This document shows, in pieces, positions 30,086-40,057 of a DNA stretch of 64,000 nucleotides. The notes below the pieces were generated by a model. The model was not told the origin of the DNA. It saw nothing but the letters and a program-made list of their open reading frames with translations, and did no database searches. The first letter of the stretch is position 1. Each line of letters opens with the position of its first letter. The position numbers and the translations under genes were made by a program. This DNA is from Bdellovibrionota bacterium (GTDB taxonomy: Bacteria; Bdellovibrionota; Bdellovibrionia; Bdellovibrionales; Bdellovibrionaceae), in contig CAUJGP010000023.1 of assembly GCA_963170155.1 (NCBI GenBank), positions 62,001 through 126,000 of the forward strand, given 5' to 3'.

Positions 30086-31414
30086 ATGAAATATCAATCA
30101 CAAAAAATAGCTTATTGGTTCTTTGCGGTTTGTATGCTGTTGTTTAGCTTGCAGCTCGTCTATGGATTCATCATGGGATTTGCTCACATGGGGCTTGATG
30201 TGCTTCACCAGTGGATTCCATTCAATGTTGCCAGGGCCGTTCATACAAACTTGCTTGTGATGTGGTTACTTTCTGGTTTTATGGGCGCGGCCTATTATAT
30301 TATTCCTGAGGAGGCGGATCGGGAAATTCTCTCGGTGAAGTGGGCTTATGTTCAATTGATTGCCTTTGTCTTAGTGGGAGTCACGGCGATCATAGGTTTT
30401 CACTTTCAGTGGTGGGAGGGGCGAAAGTTTTTAGAAATTCCGCGTCCACTGGATTATCTTGTGGTTGTGGATGTTCTTCTTTTCATCGGCCTTATTGGCG
30501 GTACTATCTGGAAGGGAAAAAGATATACGACGACAAGTTTAGTTTTGTTTTTTGGGCTTCTTACCGCTGCTCTTTTATATCTTCCTGGAATGATTCCAAC
30601 AGATCATCAAACGCATGATTCCTACTGGAGATGGTGGGTTGTGCACCTATGGGTGGAGGGAGTTTGGGAGCTTATCATGGGAGCCATTCTTTCTTTTCTC
30701 CTCATTAAATTAACAGGCGTCGATAGAGAAGTGATTGAGAAATGGCTTTACATCATCGTGGGTTTTACCTTTTTAAGTGGAATTTTAGGAACTGGTCATC
30801 ACTATTACTACATAGGAACACCAAAGTACTGGCTTATTATTGGAGGGGTCTTTGGGGCACTTGAACCCATCGCTTTTTTAGGTATGGCCATTTATGCTAT
30901 TGCTATGGCGAAAAAAGGTGGACGGAATCCTGACAATAAAGTTGCCATGCTTTGGACGATCGGTTGTGCCGTGATGTCTTTTGTGGGAGCTGGCTTTTTG
31001 GGATTTGCACACACACTTCCTCAAGTTAATATGTATACCCATGGAACTTTAGTGACTGCTATGCATGGGCACTTGGCATTTTGGGGCGCTTATGCCTGTC
31101 TCGTTCTAGGTATTATTACCTATGCAATGCCACATCTCACCGGAAGAAAATTACAAGACTCAAATTCAAATATTTTTGCCTTTTGGGTCTCCAATATTGG
31201 AATGGTTGCTATGACAGTTGCTTTTGGCGTAGCAGGGATTGCGCAAGTGTATTTGGAAAGGAAAGTGGGGCTTGATTTTTTAATCGTACAAAAAGAAATC
31301 GAAGTTCATTTTTTAGGGCTCGTGCTGGCGGCCGCTTTATTTACGATGGGTATTCTTGCTTTTGTTTGGAACTTTATTCGCTTTGGTAAACCTCAAGGGA
31401 AAATGGGAGCCTAG
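30086..31414 (+). CDS. norB: NorB, nitric-oxide reductase catalytic subunit
   Basis: The 442-aa protein has 12 predicted helices and the heme-copper oxidase-family His ligands of cNOR: ARAVHTNLLVMWLLSGFMG (low-spin heme), WVVHLWVEGVWELIMG (FeB His plus the conserved Glu), GTGHHYYYIG (His pair) and TAMHGHLAFWGAY. Length fits cNorB (about 450-475 aa). It reduces NO to N2O in the cytoplasmic membrane with NorC. It lies between norC and norQ with gaps of 5 and 2 bases, in one operon. Confidence 0.95.
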   Translation: MKYQSQKIAYWFFAVCMLLFSLQLVYGFIMGFAHMGLDVLHQWIPFNVARAVHTNLLVMWLLSGFMGAAYYIIPEEADREILSVKWAYVQLIAFVLVGVTAIIGFHFQWWEGRKFLEIPRPLDYLVVVDVLLFIGLIGGTIWKGKRYTTTSLVLFFGLLTAALLYLPGMIPTDHQTHDSYWRWWVVHLWVEGVWELIMGAILSFLLIKLTGVDREVIEKWLYIIVGFTFLSGILGTGHHYYYIGTPKYWLIIGGVFGALEPIAFLGMAIYAIAMAKKGGRNPDNKVAMLWTIGCAVMSFVGAGFLGFAHTLPQVNMYTHGTLVTAMHGHLAFWGAYACLVLGIITYAMPHLTGRKLQDSNSNIFAFWVSNIGMVAMTVAFGVAGIAQVYLERKVGLDFLIVQKEIEVHFLGLVLAAALFTMGILAFVWNFIRFGKPQGKMGA

Positions 31415-31416
31415 TT

Positions 31417-32187
31417 ATGAATGAGATTTTCTTGTCGAATGGTAATGAAGTTGAGGTCTTTGAGCGGTGCTATAGGAATAAATTGCCACTGATGATTAAA
31501 GGCCCTACGGGATGTGGGAAATCTCAACTTGTGCTGTCTATGGCAAAAAAACTGGGAGTGAATGTTTTTAGTGTCGCATGCAATGAAGATACAAATGCGG
31601 CTGATTTATTGGGGCGTTATATTATAAAAGGGGGAGAGACCCTGTGGAAAGACGGTCCCGTCACCCAAGCGGTTAAAGAAGGAGCTATTTTATATTTAGA
31701 TGAAATCGCAGAAGCGCGCGAGGATGTGGTTGTGGCGATTCATCCTCTGACAGATCATCGGAGAGAAGTTTATTTAGATAAATTATCTCAAGTGATATCT
31801 GCTCATTCAAACTTTATGTTTGTTGCAAGTTATAATCCAGGTTATCAAAGAGGGGTAAGGCAAATTAAAAGTTCGACGAAGCAAAGATTTGTGACAATTC
31901 ATATGACCTATTTAGAGCCAAGCATGGAGAGTAATTTGATTTGCGAACTCACTCATCTTTCCCAAGGTGTTGCTAAAAGCATAGTCACTATTGCAACTCG
32001 AATTCGACAGATGGCTGAATATCAACTTAGTGCAACGGTCTCTACTCGGCTACTTGTTCGTGCAGCTCAATTGATCGTGGATGGAATGGACAAGCGAAGT
32101 GCTTGTCATATTGCCATTGCTGAGCCTCTTTCAGAGGATCGGCAGGTTGTTGAGGCTTTAAAAGATCTCATCAATATAGCCATTTGA
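31417..32187 (+). CDS. norQ: NorQ, MoxR-type AAA+ ATPase for NO reductase activation
   Basis: The 256-aa protein has Walker A GPTGCGKSQ (about 29-37), Walker B ILYLDEIAEA (about 90-99), and the CbbQ/NorQ C-terminal region (SATVSTRLLVRAAQLIVDGM). NorQ with NorD inserts the non-heme iron or otherwise matures NorCB. It begins 2 bases after norB and ends 1 base before norD, consistent with tight coupling. Confidence 0.93.
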   Translation: MNEIFLSNGNEVEVFERCYRNKLPLMIKGPTGCGKSQLVLSMAKKLGVNVFSVACNEDTNAADLLGRYIIKGGETLWKDGPVTQAVKEGAILYLDEIAEAREDVVVAIHPLTDHRREVYLDKLSQVISAHSNFMFVASYNPGYQRGVRQIKSSTKQRFVTIHMTYLEPSMESNLICELTHLSQGVAKSIVTIATRIRQMAEYQLSATVSTRLLVRAAQLIVDGMDKRSACHIAIAEPLSEDRQVVEALKDLINIAI

Positions 32188-32188
32188 T

Positions 32189-34030
32189 ATGGATTTTTTT
32201 GAAAATTTTTTTCAAAAAATATGGAAAGATAGGCGCAGAGAAAAAGAGGCCCAGGTTTCGACTGTCCATCTTAATGAGATCAAATTGTATTTGAATGTGA
32301 TATGCCAATATATATTGGATGCATCTGAGATTAAAGAAATCACAGGTTCTCAATTTTATATTGGATTTGTTGATGATCAACTTTATTTACCTCGATGGAT
32401 TGGATGGTCCGCCAGTTATAACACAAATAAAAATTCATACTTGTATTTAGCTCTTATCGCTTGTGCTACGAAGCGCCTAGGAATGCTCTCGCAAAATACA
32501 ACGGAATCTCGTATTTCGAAGAGAATGGAATTTGTACGGTTTTATCCCCATGTGAATGTTTATTTAGATGCGGCTTTTAGTGGATACAAAGAATTCCAAA
32601 AAAAATATTTAGTTGAATTGATGGAATCCGTCGATGCTGCGTTTTCAAGGTCAGCTTTGATTTTTTCTATTTGGAGACAGGAGTCTCAATCTCGGTTAGG
32701 AGCGGTTGTTCCTAAAATAGATTTATCTTTGCTGAAGTCGAACGATCAAGTTCCTGATTTTTTACAATTTTCAACTGTGAACTTGGTCATGAACTCTACG
32801 TGTATTCAAGATGATTTTTCTGAAGAGCCATTAGCTCATCGAAAAAAAGGAATGACTGAATACGAAAAATTGCAAACAAGCCCTGTTAAGAAAATAGAAT
32901 TGAGTAAAAAGGAAAAAGAATTGAATCCGATTTCTCATTCTTTTGAAAAAATAGAAACAGCGGACGATTATTCGGGCGGGTATCGTTTGGATTCAGGCAC
33001 AGATCAATTGCAGGATCACCTGAATGCGCTTGAAGATTTAGAAATGTCAACTGTGACGACGCAAGGTGAAGCGGCACAATCTTTTTATGCCTCTGATTTT
33101 CAAAGTATTGTTGTTGCAAGAAAAAATGATGACGCTCTCATTGTAAAAGACCAGCATTTATACCCAGAATGGTTTTCTAAAGAACAGGCGTATCGAATGA
33201 ATCATTGCATTCTTTTGGAGTCTTATTCTCATTTTCAGGAATCCTCTAAAATTAAAAATCGAGTTGCTGAGGCGTACTCGGCAGAAATCTTTTTTTATAA
33301 GTCAGAGTTGGATCGAATTGTCAATCAACCGACCTGGGTGAAGCGCCAACAAGAAGGTATCGAACTTGATCTGGATGAATGTGTTCGCTTTCAAGTGGAC
33401 CTTGCCAATCATTCTTTGAGCCAAGTGCCAAAACTATTTGCAACAAAAAAGAAGAGTCAGGCGGATATTAGTATATTTTTATTGTTTGATCAGTCTCTTT
33501 CTATGGATTCTTGGGTTGATAATATCCGTATTTTTAATGTGATTCAAGACTCTTTGGTTATGATGGGGATCATCTTTGAGGATATTATTCAAAATGTGCA
33601 AATTGCGGGAACATGGTCAGCAACGCGAAAAAAATGTGTTTTTAATTTACTTAAGAAGCAGGAAGACCATTGGGATGCTTTTTATTCTCGTTTACAAGAC
33701 ACGGAACCACAAGGGTACACCAGGCTTGGACCTGCTATTAGACATGTTAAGACCTATTTAAAAGAATCTTCGGCTAAGAAAAAAATATTGATTATTTTGA
33801 CGGATGGAAAACCATCGGATCTTGATATGTATGAAGGTATTCATGGAGTGCAAGATATTAAAAAAGCTTGCTCAGAATTTGAAGAAGAGGGCGGAGAGGT
33901 TATATCAATTTTGATTGATAAGAGCGTGAAAGGATATTTTAGCACGATGTTTAAGCGGTATTTTATAGTGACGGCCCCTAAGAAAATTTTCCCATGCTTA
34001 TTTAAGATCCTCCGAGAATTACTGAAGTAG
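32189..34030 (+). CDS. norD: NorD, VWA-domain protein for NO reductase activation
   Basis: The 613-aa protein carries a C-terminal von Willebrand A domain with an intact MIDAS start DQSLS (about 433) and later threonine/aspartate positions (QGYTRLGPAIRHV; ILIILTDGKPSD). The N-terminal ~400 residues match the variable NorD region. NorD pairs with the NorQ ATPase as an adaptor on the membrane complex. It ends the nor operon; the Crp/Fnr gene follows after 134 bases. Confidence 0.92.
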   Translation: MDFFENFFQKIWKDRRREKEAQVSTVHLNEIKLYLNVICQYILDASEIKEITGSQFYIGFVDDQLYLPRWIGWSASYNTNKNSYLYLALIACATKRLGMLSQNTTESRISKRMEFVRFYPHVNVYLDAAFSGYKEFQKKYLVELMESVDAAFSRSALIFSIWRQESQSRLGAVVPKIDLSLLKSNDQVPDFLQFSTVNLVMNSTCIQDDFSEEPLAHRKKGMTEYEKLQTSPVKKIELSKKEKELNPISHSFEKIETADDYSGGYRLDSGTDQLQDHLNALEDLEMSTVTTQGEAAQSFYASDFQSIVVARKNDDALIVKDQHLYPEWFSKEQAYRMNHCILLESYSHFQESSKIKNRVAEAYSAEIFFYKSELDRIVNQPTWVKRQQEGIELDLDECVRFQVDLANHSLSQVPKLFATKKKSQADISIFLLFDQSLSMDSWVDNIRIFNVIQDSLVMMGIIFEDIIQNVQIAGTWSATRKKCVFNLLKKQEDHWDAFYSRLQDTEPQGYTRLGPAIRHVKTYLKESSAKKKILIILTDGKPSDLDMYEGIHGVQDIKKACSEFEEEGGEVISILIDKSVKGYFSTMFKRYFIVTAPKKIFPCLFKILRELLK

Positions 34031-34164
34031 GGATTCTGTCATAGCGAATCGATCATTTCACAAACGACCGATAAAGAGTTTTATCTAAATGTAATCTCTT
34101 TATTGACGATGCCCTAGATCCTTGGATATGTCTATATTAACTAACCTAAGGATAGAGGTAGGGC

Positions 34165-34869
34165 TTGGAAAAATCAGTGGCGCTTCAGGCAGCTTTGAAT
34201 GAGTTGCTTAATTTTAAGGTTTTTGAAGGTTGCAGTATCAGTGATCTGTCGGAGTTGTGCGGTTCGGGAGAAATTGTCGTTAGTCAACACAAGGAACTTT
34301 TATATCAAATGGGTCAGCCTGCAGAGTCCTTTGGTATTGTCCTCAGTGGAGCTTATAAACTGTCTCGACTGACTCCCAGCGGGGATGATGCAATTGTTTA
34401 TTTCTCTACTCCTGGAGACGTGATCGCGGCATTTATTATGTCTCAATCAACCCCTGTTTATCCTGTCTCGTCGTTTGCTATGGGGCCCTCTCGATTTCTG
34501 AAAATTCCTAAAGAAGTGTTTTTAAAGAAATGGAAAATGCATCCGGATCTTCTTTTCAAAATTCAGAGCTTGCTATCTAATCGTATTGGAAGTTTGCAGA
34601 TTCAAAAAACTCTTCTCAAAGCACCACTCTCATCGAAAATTGCTTTTTTACTCATGGATATCTTAAATAAATATGATAGCAATGACACAGTTCTCCCGCT
34701 TCCCCTAACTCGTAAGGAAATTGCTGATAGCCTTGGCGCTTCGGTTGAATCTGTGATTCGGATTATGAGTGATTGGTCAAAACGAGGTATTATTGAAACT
34801 CATGATCATCAAATCAAAGTCTTGAAGTTGGATAAAATTATTGAAGAAATGTCTGTAACTTCGAGTTGA
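34165..34869 (+). CDS. Crp/Fnr-family regulator, Dnr/NnrR type
   Basis: The 234-aa protein has a cyclic-nucleotide-binding beta-roll (about 20-130: FEGCSISDLSELCGSGEIVVSQHKELLYQMGQPAESFGIVLSGAYKLSR), a dimerisation helix and a C-terminal winged helix (LTRKEIADSLGASVESVIRIMSDWSKRGII). It lacks the N-terminal Cys cluster of FNR, so it probably senses NO via heme like Dnr. The recognition-helix E-S-V-x-R pattern fits FNR-type TTGAT-N4-ATCAA sites, which occur upstream of both nor and nirK. TTG at 34165 is the start (AGAGG 6 bases upstream). Its place between the two operons supports control of denitrification. Confidence 0.85.
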   Translation: MEKSVALQAALNELLNFKVFEGCSISDLSELCGSGEIVVSQHKELLYQMGQPAESFGIVLSGAYKLSRLTPSGDDAIVYFSTPGDVIAAFIMSQSTPVYPVSSFAMGPSRFLKIPKEVFLKKWKMHPDLLFKIQSLLSNRIGSLQIQKTLLKAPLSSKIAFLLMDILNKYDSNDTVLPLPLTRKEIADSLGASVESVIRIMSDWSKRGIIETHDHQIKVLKLDKIIEEMSVTSS

Positions 34870-34871
34870 TA

Positions 34872-34913
34872 CTGACTTATATCATATCCACAATATTAGA
34901 ATAGAGATACAAT
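34872..34913 (+). promoter_or_regulatory. Dnr/FNR-type operator and -10 of the nirK operon
   Basis: CTGAC-TTAT-ATCAT (34872-34885) is a degenerate FNR/Dnr site, with one strong half. TACAAT (34908-34913) is a good -10 element. The spacing from site centre to -10 is about 30 bases, nearly the same as at the nor promoter, giving a class II (-41.5) geometry. Confidence 0.5.
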
Positions 34914-34942
34914 TGTAGTGTTATTGCCAATGGGAGGTTGCA

Positions 34943-36370
34943 ATGAAAAAATACACACTGATTATAATTTTAAGTCTTTTTTTTATATCTTGTAAAAAAG
35001 ATGTGAATGAGAAGAGCTCTAGTGAAATCAAAGGGCAAGAGGTTGCTGTCTTGACAGCGCCACCGATGGTTCCCCCTCCCATAACAAGAAAGCACAATAC
35101 TAAACTTATTGTGAGCCTTGAGGTTATAGAAAAGAAAGCCCCAATTACAGATGGTGTGGATTATACATTTTGGACTTTTGGTGGAACAGTCCCTGGTAGT
35201 TTTATTCGAGTTAAAGAAGGGGATCTTATAGAGTTTCACTTGAAAAACCATCCCTCTTCTAAAATGCCGCATAATATTGATTTACATGCTGTTACTGGAC
35301 CAGGGGGAGGAGCGGCGGCTTCGTTTACTTTACCAGGGCATGAGAGCGTATTTTCGTTCAAAGCAATTAATCGAGGCTTGTACGTGTATCATTGTGCAAC
35401 AGCTCCTGTGGGAATGCATATTGCCAATGGGATGTATGGATTGATTCTTGTGGAGCCAAAAGAGGGGATGCCAAAGGTTGATAGAGAGTACTATGTTATG
35501 CAAGGAGATTTTTATACAAAAGGCAAATATGGTAAACAAGGCTATCAACCCTTTGATATGGAAAAAGCCATTGATGAGAAGCCTACTTATGTTGTTTTCA
35601 ATGGATCTACAAATGCCCTCACTGGAGAGAATGCTTTACCGGCTAAGGTTGGCGAAACTGTTCGATTGTATGTTGGAAATGGTGGGCCTAATTTAGTTTC
35701 CTCTTTTCATGTGATTGGAGAGATATTCGATAATGTTCATGTAGAAGGTGGAGATCTTATCAATAAAAACATTCAAACTACTCTTGTTCCGGCGGGAGGG
35801 TCTGTGATCGTGGATTTTAAAGTCGAAGTTCCTGGAAATTTGGTTATAGTTGATCACTCCATCTTCAGAACTTTCAATAAAGGCGCGCTTGGCTTGATTA
35901 AGGTTGAAGGAGATGACGATAAAATTATTTATTCTGGTAAGACTGCGGATAATGTTTATCTTCCAGAAGGTGGTGCAATCCAAAAAATCAATGATGTGGA
36001 AAAGGTGGCGCTGGCAACAACTTTAGAGGATAGAATTAATTTGGGTCGTAACATTTATACTCAAAGCTGTGCGGCCTGCCACCAGCATGATGGTAAGGGC
36101 GTTGATGGGGCGTTTCCCCCTTTGGCAAGCTCGGATTGGCTGAATAAAGACATGAAGAGAGCTATTAGTGCTGTTAAGAATGGGTTATCTGGTCCGATTG
36201 TAGTGAATGGTAAGAACTTTAATAGTGTCATGCCGGCACTGGGTTTAAGTGATGAAGATATTGCAAACGTTTTAACATTTGTTTACAGCTCTTGGGGTAA
36301 TGCAGGGAAGATTGTAACTCCAAAAGATGCCGCAGAAGTAAAATCCGAAAATCCAGCGGGAGGTCATTAA
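34943..36370 (+). CDS. nirK: NirK/AniA-type copper nitrite reductase fused to cytochrome c, probable lipoprotein
   Basis: The 475-aa protein starts with a lipoprotein-like signal (LFFISC, Cys near 17) and has two cupredoxin domains. Type 1 copper ligands are visible in [17 protein letters not shown] and [27 protein letters not shown], nearly the AniA pattern of Neisseria. The second domain ([31 protein letters not shown]) supplies the interface His for the type 2 site. A C-terminal cytochrome c domain follows, with heme site [12 protein letters not shown] (about 374-385) and a distal Met (SVMPALG). It reduces nitrite to NO in the periplasm or at the outer membrane, with a built-in electron donor domain. 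GGGAGG precedes the ATG. Confidence 0.95.
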   Translation: MKKYTLIIILSLFFISCKKDVNEKSSSEIKGQEVAVLTAPPMVPPPITRKHNTKLIVSLEVIEKKAPITDGVDYTFWTFGGTVPGSFIRVKEGDLIEFHLKNHPSSKMPHNIDLHAVTGPGGGAAASFTLPGHESVFSFKAINRGLYVYHCATAPVGMHIANGMYGLILVEPKEGMPKVDREYYVMQGDFYTKGKYGKQGYQPFDMEKAIDEKPTYVVFNGSTNALTGENALPAKVGETVRLYVGNGGPNLVSSFHVIGEIFDNVHVEGGDLINKNIQTTLVPAGGSVIVDFKVEVPGNLVIVDHSIFRTFNKGALGLIKVEGDDDKIIYSGKTADNVYLPEGGAIQKINDVEKVALATTLEDRINLGRNIYTQSCAACHQHDGKGVDGAFPPLASSDWLNKDMKRAISAVKNGLSGPIVVNGKNFNSVMPALGLSDEDIANVLTFVYSSWGNAGKIVTPKDAAEVKSENPAGGH

Positions 36371-36372
36371 TA

Positions 36373-37149
36373 ATGAAATGGAGAGGAAGCGCTCTTATTA
36401 TCTTAGTTGTTTTTTTGCTTCCTCTCTTTGTTTCGGGATTGGAATTGGTTCAGACTCCAAGGGGTCGGCTGACGCCATTTTGGATGATTCCAAAATCTAC
36501 AAAATCTGGCAAAAATATTCAAGTAAAGTCTTATGAGGTTTCTCAGCTTCGGGTGATGGCCTATGCAGTCACTAAAAATGAATTTGTTGATTTTCTTGTG
36601 AAAAATCCTCATTGGAAAAAAGAAAATATCGCTGAAGTCTTTGCTGATGGATCTTATTTAAGCTCTTTTGATGGAAAGGGAGATAAAACTCCAATCACTG
36701 AGGTCTCGTGGTTTGCAGCGCGAGCTTTTTGTGAATTTCATGGAATGAGATTACCAACCTTAGCTGAGTGGGAATATTTAGCGGCAGCTTCAGAGAAGTT
36801 GCGTGACGCGAACAAGGATGAAAAATTTCTAAGGCGTATTTTAGATTGGTATGGAGAAACAAAAGGGGATCGATTAAAGGATGTTGGGAGCATTTATAAA
36901 AATAGGTACGGATTATGGGATATGCATGGGTTGGTTTGGGAGTGGGTGGAAGACTTTAATTCCGCTTTTGTTACAGGTGAGAGCAGAGAGGATGTTTCCC
37001 TTAATAAAGATATGTTTTGTGGAGCGGGTGGAATGTCGAGTGCAAACAAGGAAGATTACGCTGCTTTTATGAGATTTGCTTTCCGGTCTAGTTTAAAGGG
37101 AAATAGTTCAGTTTGGAATTTAGGTTTTAGATGTGTGAGGTCTTTATGA
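36373..37149 (+). CDS. nirV: NirV-like SUMF1/formylglycine-generating-type protein
   Basis: The 258-aa exported protein (signal about 1-22) has the FGE-sulfatase/SUMF1 fold pattern: PITEVSWFAARAFCEFHGMRLPTLAEWEYLA, YGLWDMHGLVWEWVEDF, CGAGGMSS and the terminal NLGFRCVRSL. NirV proteins of this type sit next to nirK in many denitrifiers with an unclear role. It starts 2 bases after nirK, with its ribosome site GGAGG inside the last nirK codons, and overlaps the SCO gene by 4 bases. The family enzyme oxidises Cys, but no such activity is established for NirV. Confidence 0.85.
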   Translation: MKWRGSALIILVVFLLPLFVSGLELVQTPRGRLTPFWMIPKSTKSGKNIQVKSYEVSQLRVMAYAVTKNEFVDFLVKNPHWKKENIAEVFADGSYLSSFDGKGDKTPITEVSWFAARAFCEFHGMRLPTLAEWEYLAAASEKLRDANKDEKFLRRILDWYGETKGDRLKDVGSIYKNRYGLWDMHGLVWEWVEDFNSAFVTGESREDVSLNKDMFCGAGGMSSANKEDYAAFMRFAFRSSLKGNSSVWNLGFRCVRSL

Positions 37150-37709
37150 AATTCATGGTGACTAGTTTTGTATTGATTGTTTTAGGTGTTTCTTTTGCAA
37201 AGGTCTTACCGCCTTTACCTAAAAATTCTATTTATCATGTTCAATCTTCTTGGAAAGATCAGAATAGTAAGGCAGTTCAATTGAAAGATCTCTCTGGTCA
37301 AAAGATCATTATTGGAATGGTTTACACTCAATGCCCCCATACTTGTCCTATGATTATTTCAAAAATAAAAAATATTGAAAAGCAAATAAGCGAATCATCA
37401 GCAGCTGGTGAAAAGTATAAAATTGTTTTGGCCTCATTTGATGTTAAAAGAGATACACCAGAGCATTTAAAAAAATACATGAAGAAACATTCCCTGGATG
37501 AATCTCGTTGGGTCTTTTTATCTGCTGGTTCTGAAGCGGTGGTAAGAGAGTTGGCGGTTGTTCTGAATATTAATTTTAAGGAATTAGAAGATGGTGAATT
37601 TTCTCATTCCAATGTGATAAGTCTTTTAGATAAAAATGGTGTCCGAGTGGAGAGACTCGAAAGTCTTTCTTCCCCAGTGACTTCGATGGTGAATGCTTTT
37701 AAAAATTAA
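37146..37709 (+). CDS. SCO1/SenC-family copper chaperone
   Basis: The 187-aa exported thioredoxin-fold protein carries the copper motif CPHTC (about 62-66, YTQCPHTCPMII) and the distal His (FSHSNVISLLDKNG). SCO proteins deliver copper or act as thiol reductases for cupro-enzymes. Next to nirK, a role in loading NirK copper is likely. ATG at 37146 overlaps the nirV stop (ATGA), with AGG 5 bases upstream. Confidence 0.9.
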   Translation: MKFMVTSFVLIVLGVSFAKVLPPLPKNSIYHVQSSWKDQNSKAVQLKDLSGQKIIIGMVYTQCPHTCPMIISKIKNIEKQISESSAAGEKYKIVLASFDVKRDTPEHLKKYMKKHSLDESRWVFLSAGSEAVVRELAVVLNINFKELEDGEFSHSNVISLLDKNGVRVERLESLSSPVTSMVNAFKN

Positions 37710-37722
37710 AGTAGGCTTTTCC

Positions 37723-38847
37723 ATGATGCATGAAGATGAGAATGAACACATAGAACCGTATAGAATTTTATTTCCGCTGGGAGCCGTGGCCGCCATAATA
37801 GGAGTTCTGTTATGGATACTATTTCAAAATAGATGGATTAGTTTTTATCCACGTCAAGCTCATGCTAATATTATGTTTATGTCATTTTTATGGTCGTTTA
37901 TATGCGGTTTTTTAATGACGGCTCTACCTAGAATGACGTCTACATTTCGAGCAGATTTCTTTGAGTTATTTATTGTTATACTGTCTGTTTTTATTCAAAT
38001 TGTATTGAATGTTAGAAATCTTGTCAGTGATTCCATTTACTTTTTTTCTTTTCAAATTCTAGTTTTAGCTTTTTTTCTTTTAAGAAGGTTTATTGTATAT
38101 AAAAAAATTCCGTTTGAAGGATTTTATTTTATGCCATTTGCCTTTTTACAGGGTCTTTTGGGTATTATTGTATTTTATGTCAATAAAAGCGATTTTTCTT
38201 CATTTTACGTTCTTGCTGGAGAGGCTTTAGTGATGAACCTTATTTTCGGATTAGGAAGCCGACTTATTCCAGTAATTTCAAGATACCCTGGTGCTTTGAT
38301 GCCTGACGCGAAGACACCACTAAGCAATAAAACTTTTACCCTAACGCTTGCCTTGGTTCTTAATGGAGGATTCCTTTTAGAAGTTTTTATGCATAAGCAA
38401 GCCGGTGCTGTTTTGAAACTGATTGCTATTGTCATAATGACAATCAAATATTTTAGGTTTTTTAAACGCCCATCCGTATTTAATATCGTGGCTTATTTGC
38501 TAAAGTTAGCAATGATTGCTTTAGTGGTGTCAATGGCCTTAAGTGCTATTGGTGTTTCAACAATTGCGAGTCTTCACTTGATTTTTATAGGTGCTTTTGT
38601 ACTCGTGACTCTTATAGTTAGTTCTCGTGTAATGCTAGCTCATGGAAATCAAAATTTGAATTATGAGATGAAGTCCTTAAGGCTCTTCATTGTAGGAGTA
38701 GGTATTTTTATAGCGAGTGTGTTTCGTTACTTTGCTCAAACAGATGTAGAAGGTCTTTGGATGAATTTGTCAGTTTATTTATTTTTGTCGGTCATTTTTA
38801 TTTGGACTCATAAATTTATCAAAATTCTCGTGAGCTTGAAAGAATAA
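37723..38847 (+). CDS. NnrS-family membrane protein
   Basis: From the ATG at 37723 the protein is 374 aa, with about 11-12 hydrophobic helices. NnrS hallmarks are the N-terminal PYRILFPLGAVAAIIGVLLW, HANIMFMSFLWSFICGFLMTALPRM and LIFGLGSRLIPVISRYPGA. NnrS is a heme- and copper-containing protein of NO stress and denitrification loci. It follows the SCO gene by 13 bases and ends the nirK operon. Confidence 0.82.
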   Translation: MMHEDENEHIEPYRILFPLGAVAAIIGVLLWILFQNRWISFYPRQAHANIMFMSFLWSFICGFLMTALPRMTSTFRADFFELFIVILSVFIQIVLNVRNLVSDSIYFFSFQILVLAFFLLRRFIVYKKIPFEGFYFMPFAFLQGLLGIIVFYVNKSDFSSFYVLAGEALVMNLIFGLGSRLIPVISRYPGALMPDAKTPLSNKTFTLTLALVLNGGFLLEVFMHKQAGAVLKLIAIVIMTIKYFRFFKRPSVFNIVAYLLKLAMIALVVSMALSAIGVSTIASLHLIFIGAFVLVTLIVSSRVMLAHGNQNLNYEMKSLRLFIVGVGIFIASVFRYFAQTDVEGLWMNLSVYLFLSVIFIWTHKFIKILVSLKE

Positions 38848-39028
38848 TTAAACATTTCTATCATAAGATGTTGTAAAGTATTAAGTTCATGTTTTGAAGA
38901 AAATTTTCTAACATTTGATGAGTTGATATTAAAGCTACGATTATGGATTTGTTGATAAAACTCATTGAAGAAAGAAAGCTTGTGATGATTATATTTGAGG
39001 GAAAAATTTCTGTTGCAGGGGGTGATTA

Positions 39029-39886
39029 ATGAATAGAGTTATTCAAGATGCTTCCGCTGAGGAATTTATTAAATTATCAGGTGAACTTTTATATCAAGAC
39101 GAGCCCACCAATAGTTTGATGTTAGGTCTTTGTGAAAAATTATTGAGAACTAGAGAACCGCCAGAAATTCCATGTATTTTATTGCGAGTTGTAAATAGTG
39201 ATACAACCTTAACGGCAGCAATTCAGACTCCACCGATGAATCTAGTGATTACCTATGCGCAAGAGGATCAGCTAGGGACCCTTGCTCTGTATCTTAAAGA
39301 AAATAATATTTTTTTTCCAGGAGTTGTTGGTCCAGCGAAAGAATCAGAAGTTTTTACAAAAATTTGGTCGGAGCTGTCTTGCAAGAGATCGAAACTGGGG
39401 ATGGAACAAAAAATTTATAAAATTGAAACAGTAATTATACCAGAGACAAGGGGGATTCTTCGCCTTGCCGAGAAAGATGAAGTTGATTTGATGACCCAAT
39501 GGGTTGTGGAGTTTGGAGATGAATCGTTACCTTTGTCAGAAAGAAAAACATTTGAAGAGCGAAAGCCCCACATTGAAAAAATAATCGAAGAGAAGTTGGT
39601 CTATGTTTGGATTTCTGAGGGAAGACTTGTTTCGATGGCTCATGTAGCTAGGCCAACTCGGAATGGAATTTCGATTAGCGCTGTCTACACACCTCCCCCT
39701 CTGCGTAAAAAAGGTTATGCTTCGGCAATAGTGGCTCACCTCAGTCAAAAAATGCTTGATACAGGAAAGCAATTTTGCGTTCTTTATACGGATACGTCGA
39801 ATCTCACATCCAACAAAATTTATCAAAATGTGGGTTATCGTGAAGTTTCAGATTCAAAGTATTTTCTTTTTGAAGATTCGCGTTGA
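39029..39886 (+). CDS. GNAT-family N-acetyltransferase
   Basis: The 285-aa protein has a C-terminal acetyl-CoA site (SAVYTPPPLRKKGYASAIVAHLSQKML) followed by the GNAT terminal block VLYTDTSNLTSNKIYQNVGYREV. The N-terminal ~130 residues form a second, less conserved half, as in FR47-like members. The substrate cannot be inferred. GGGGG lies 6 bases before the ATG, 180 bases after NnrS. Confidence 0.82.
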   Translation: MNRVIQDASAEEFIKLSGELLYQDEPTNSLMLGLCEKLLRTREPPEIPCILLRVVNSDTTLTAAIQTPPMNLVITYAQEDQLGTLALYLKENNIFFPGVVGPAKESEVFTKIWSELSCKRSKLGMEQKIYKIETVIIPETRGILRLAEKDEVDLMTQWVVEFGDESLPLSERKTFEERKPHIEKIIEEKLVYVWISEGRLVSMAHVARPTRNGISISAVYTPPPLRKKGYASAIVAHLSQKMLDTGKQFCVLYTDTSNLTSNKIYQNVGYREVSDSKYFLFEDSR

Positions 39887-40057
39887 ACAGCATTTAAGAT
39901 GTGTAAGATTTAACTTCTCAGGGAGAAGATAAATATTTTTTGCAAAAGCCAAGGGCGTAAATGTAAATAAACCGATAACATCAGTGGGCGTTAACAGCAG
40001 TCCTAGTCGCCTCTGGCTCCATCGGCTCGATAGGGACTTATTCGAAATGTGTTATAA

